The position numbers were made by a program, and so were the translations under genes. This document shows positions 15,959 through 18,112 of a DNA stretch of 18,112 nt, one piece after another (positions within the stretch are counted from its first letter, which is position 1; every line of letters starts with the position of its first letter). This DNA is from Collinsella sp. CAG:166 (GTDB taxonomy: Bacteria; Actinomycetota; Coriobacteriia; Coriobacteriales; Coriobacteriaceae), in NCBI GenBank assembly GCA_000434535.1, contig FR878696.1, positions 6,045-24,156 of the forward strand, read 5' to 3'. The notes beneath the pieces are model-generated. The model made no database searches. It was not told the DNA's origin and worked only from the letters and a program-made list of their open reading frames with translations.

Positions 15959-17029
15959 TTAATCTTCGGCATTGTAGCCAAAGCGGCGGATCTGTGCCTC
16001 GTCATCGCGCCAGCCGGCCTTGACCTTCACGTCGAGCTCCAAAAAGACCTGAGTGCCAAAGATGCGCTCAAGATCGCGACGGGCGTCGATACCGATATGC
16101 TTGATCATCTCGCCGCCCTTGCCAATGATGATGCCCTTCTGCCCCTCGCGCTCGACGTAAATCGTGGCGTGCACGCGCAGGACCTTCTTAGTCTGCTCGA
16201 GCGCGTCACAGATGACGCCCACGGAGTGAGGGATCTCGTCGCGGGTGCGACGCAGGACCTTCTCGCGCACGAACTCGGCCACAAGGGTTTCGTCGGACGC
16301 GTCGGTGCCCATGTCCTCGGGGAACCAACGCGGGCCCTCGGGCAAGAAGCGAGCGACGGTCTCGATAAACGCATCGACGTTGAAGTTCTTGACTGACGAC
16401 GTCACGATCTCGTCGTCGTATTCCATAAACTCGTGAGCGGCCTTGAGCTGCTCCATGACCTGTGCGGGGTCGGCCTCGTCGGCCTTCGTGAGCACCAGGA
16501 CCTTTTTGGAGCGGGCATTCTTGACGCGCTCGGCGACCCAGGCGTCTCCCCTGCCGATGGGTTTGGTGGCGTCGATCAGAAACGCGACGACGTCTACGTC
16601 ATTGAGCTCAAACAGGGCACTCTTATTAAGCTCGGAGCCCAGGCCGTCCTTGGGCTTGTGGATACCCGGCGTGTCAACGAAGACCAGCTGATAACCGGGG
16701 CGGTTGACCACGGCGCGCATACGGCGGCGGGTCGTCTGGGCCACCGGCGAGGTGATGGCGACCTTCTTGCCGTAACAGGCGTTGAGCAGCGTGGACTTGC
16801 CGGCGTTGGGGCGACCGACCAGGGCAACAAAGCCGCTGCGGAAACCGGGTTCCACGTCGCCAAAGCCCGCGAGGCTCTCATCATCGTCGCACAGGGCATC
16901 GAGCTCCTCGTCGCTCATACCCTCAAACGGGTCGAACTCCTCGACCTCGTCAAACGAATCGGCACCTTCAGCCTCGTCCAGGACCTCGTCATCCAAAACT
17001 TCATCGGTAGACTGCATATTGTCGGACAT
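15959..17029 (-). CDS. era: GTPase Era with acidic N-terminal extension
   Basis: Era is a GTPase that binds the 3' end of 16S rRNA and monitors 30S maturation. This 356-residue protein has G1 GRPNAGKS (72-79), G3 DTPG (119-122), G4 TKAD (181-184), G5 around SSVKN (211-215), and a C-terminal KH domain with IIGKGGEMIKHIG (300-312). Typical Era is about 300 residues. The extra first 60 residues hold 26 Asp/Glu and no Lys or Arg. The ATG at 17029 is supported by AAAGGGA about 6 bases upstream, so the extension is probably translated. It lies between dgkA and recO. Confidence 0.95.
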   Translation of the reverse strand: MSDNMQSTDEVLDDEVLDEAEGADSFDEVEEFDPFEGMSDEELDALCDDDESLAGFGDVEPGFRSGFVALVGRPNAGKSTLLNACYGKKVAITSPVAQTTRRRMRAVVNRPGYQLVFVDTPGIHKPKDGLGSELNKSALFELNDVDVVAFLIDATKPIGRGDAWVAERVKNARSKKVLVLTKADEADPAQVMEQLKAAHEFMEYDDEIVTSSVKNFNVDAFIETVARFLPEGPRWFPEDMGTDASDETLVAEFVREKVLRRTRDEIPHSVGVICDALEQTKKVLRVHATIYVEREGQKGIIIGKGGEMIKHIGIDARRDLERIFGTQVFLELDVKVKAGWRDDEAQIRRFGYNAED

Positions 17030-17041
17030 GGGAATCCCTTT

Positions 17042-17419
17042 CTAAATAAAGTCGAGCGCGTGGGCAAAAACAAGCAAGCCCACGATCGCGGCGGTAATGG
17101 AAAGAACGTAGACAGAGGCAGCGGCGATATCCTTCGCGCGCTTGGCCAGCGGATGCAGCTCCTGGGTCGCCAGGTCGACAATCGCCTCCATGGCGGTATT
17201 GCACAACTCGCCGTGAATCACCAGGCCGCAGCAGATGATGACCGTAGCCCACTCGGCAATATCGAGCCCCACGATGCAGCCGGCAATGACAGTGCACACG
17301 CCCGCCACGAGCATGACCTTGATATTGCGCTCGGTCTTGACGGCGGTGACGAAGCCCTCCATGGCGTATGAGAACGACTTTAAAAAGGACGGATGGTCCT
17401 TGTTCGATCCGGGAATCAT
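17042..17419 (-). CDS. dgkA: Diacylglycerol/undecaprenol kinase family protein
   Basis: Small integral-membrane kinases of this family phosphorylate diacylglycerol or, in many Gram-positives, undecaprenol for cell-wall carrier recycling. The 125-residue protein has three hydrophobic helices (about 35-53, 56-74, 103-122) and the family motifs ERNIKVML, then the GELCNTAMEAIVDL active-site segment with E71, N74 and E78, and HPLAKRAKDIAAASV. The ATG at 17419 follows AGGAG with about 7 bases of spacing. It is 9 bases from ybeY and 12 from era. Undecaprenol is the more likely substrate from the Gram-positive context, but the sequence does not decide this. Confidence 0.92.
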   Translation of the reverse strand: MIPGSNKDHPSFLKSFSYAMEGFVTAVKTERNIKVMLVAGVCTVIAGCIVGLDIAEWATVIICCGLVIHGELCNTAMEAIVDLATQELHPLAKRAKDIAAASVYVLSITAAIVGLLVFAHALDFI

Positions 17420-17428
17420 AGACGGCTC

Positions 17429-17938
17429 CTAGTCGTGGGCATGATTGGTTATGGGGCCGACGTGGACGAGTTTGGGGTCCTCGCCGCGCTCAAGCGCCAA
17501 GTCGCGCAGGATGGCATCCTCGCGTGCCTCCATGACCTCGGCCTCGTCGTCCTCGATGTGGTCGTAACCCAGCAGGTGCAGCATTCCGTGCACAAGCATC
17601 AGTCGGCACTCATCGGCAGGGCTGTTGCCAAAGCCGGGGGCCTGGCGGGCAATAACCTGCGGGGCCAGGATGATATCGCCGAGCTCGAGCGTTTCGTCGG
17701 CGGGAATGTCCTCGTCAAAGGCCGAGTCGCATTCAAACGAGAGGACATCGGTGGTGCGGTCGATACCGCGCCACTCGTGGTTGAGCTCGTGCATCTCGTC
17801 TTCATCGACATACGAAAGGGAAATCTCGACCTCACGCTCAACACCCTCGGCGGCAAGCACAACTCCGCAGATGTGCTCCACCTCCTGGGCATCGAGCAGC
17901 GTATCGAGCTCGGCATCGTTGCTGATCAATACACTCAA
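17429..17938 (-). CDS. ybeY: Endoribonuclease YbeY (16S rRNA 3'-end maturation)
   Basis: YbeY is a zinc metallo-endoribonuclease involved in 16S rRNA 3'-end maturation and ribosome quality control. The 169-residue protein carries the zinc motif HGMLHLLGYDH (117-127), matching H-G-x2-H-x2-G-x-D-H, and the upstream WRGIDRTTDVLSFE region typical of the family. The start is a TTG at 17938 overlapping the phoH stop (TTGA), with AAAGGAG about 7 bases upstream. It follows phoH, its usual partner. Confidence 0.95.
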   Translation of the reverse strand: MSVLISNDAELDTLLDAQEVEHICGVVLAAEGVEREVEISLSYVDEDEMHELNHEWRGIDRTTDVLSFECDSAFDEDIPADETLELGDIILAPQVIARQAPGFGNSPADECRLMLVHGMLHLLGYDHIEDDEAEVMEAREDAILRDLALERGEDPKLVHVGPITNHAHD

Positions 17939-18112
17939 CGGGACTCCTTTCGATCGCGTGCGCGCTGCTCGCGCGCATCGTCGTATGCATCATAGGCCTC
18001 AACGATACGGCCCACCAGGGCATGGCGCACCACATCGGCGCGCTCCAGGTGAGAAAACGCCACATCGTCGACGCGACCCAAAATCCTTTCGACATCGGCA
18101 AGACCGCCGCGG
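17935..18112 (-). CDS. phoH: PhoH-like ATPase, C-terminal end (partial at window edge)
   Basis: Only the last 58 residues are visible, beginning RGGLADVERILGRVDDVAFS and continuing with DVVRHALVGRIVEAYDAYD, the C-terminal pattern of PhoH/YbeZ ATPases, then a short Arg-rich end. The Walker motifs lie outside the window. The TGA stop overlaps the ybeY TTG start. The phoH-ybeY pairing supports the call; the exact role of PhoH is poorly defined. Confidence 0.88.
   Translation of the reverse strand, partial: RGGLADVERILGRVDDVAFSHLERADVVRHALVGRIVEAYDAYDDAREQRARDRKESR

Overview
The window reads as a chromosomal housekeeping segment from a moderately GC-rich Gram-positive bacterium. The best fit is the Actinobacteria side, probably class Coriobacteriia such as Collinsella. 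That placement is inference. It rests on the Gram-positive type SOS box, AGGAGG-type ribosome binding sites, TTG/GTG starts, RNase J and RNase Y occurring together, and gene orders resembling phoH-ybeY-dgkA-era-recO, rpsO-pnp and ftsK-rodZ-pgsA-cinA-recA-rny. Every gene I can support lies on the minus strand, so transcription runs from the right end to the left end.

Right block (18112 to about 15197): the 3' end of phoH, then ybeY, dgkA, era and recO, tightly packed with overlaps or short gaps. These serve ribosome/16S rRNA maturation, lipid recycling and recombinational repair. Next come rpsO (own terminator at 14732-14763) and pnp, with hairpins in the pnp leader and a strong terminator at 12329-12358.

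Middle gap (11742-12381): this 640-bp non-coding stretch is the most unusual part. It holds two long palindromic elements, A (11932-12060) and B (12189-12335), in opposite orientation. Each has an 87-bp core; 76 of 87 positions are identical and all differences fall in a central hairpin, where three base pairs change in a compensatory way. The outer arms are nearly perfectly self-complementary in each element but unrelated between the two. I see no transposase, reverse transcriptase or integrase nearby. The elements sit between the genes of two RNA-degrading enzymes, PNPase and RNase J.

Left-middle block (11741 to 2686): rnj, ftsK, a RodZ-like membrane HTH protein with an Arg/Gly-rich linker, yajQ, rimO, pgsA and a CinA/PncC amidohydrolase, apparently one operon ending in a hairpin at 2655-2678.

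Left block: recA and recX under a clear promoter whose 17-bp spacer contains a perfect CGAAC-N4-GTTCG SOS box, preceded by an array of helically phased ~11-bp repeats. A terminator follows recX, and then a strong promoter drives rny, whose 5' part is cut by the left end of the window.

Several genes here belong to RNA processing and decay (ybeY, era, pnp, rnj, rny), next to DNA repair (recO, recA, recX) and envelope or chromosome-segregation genes.
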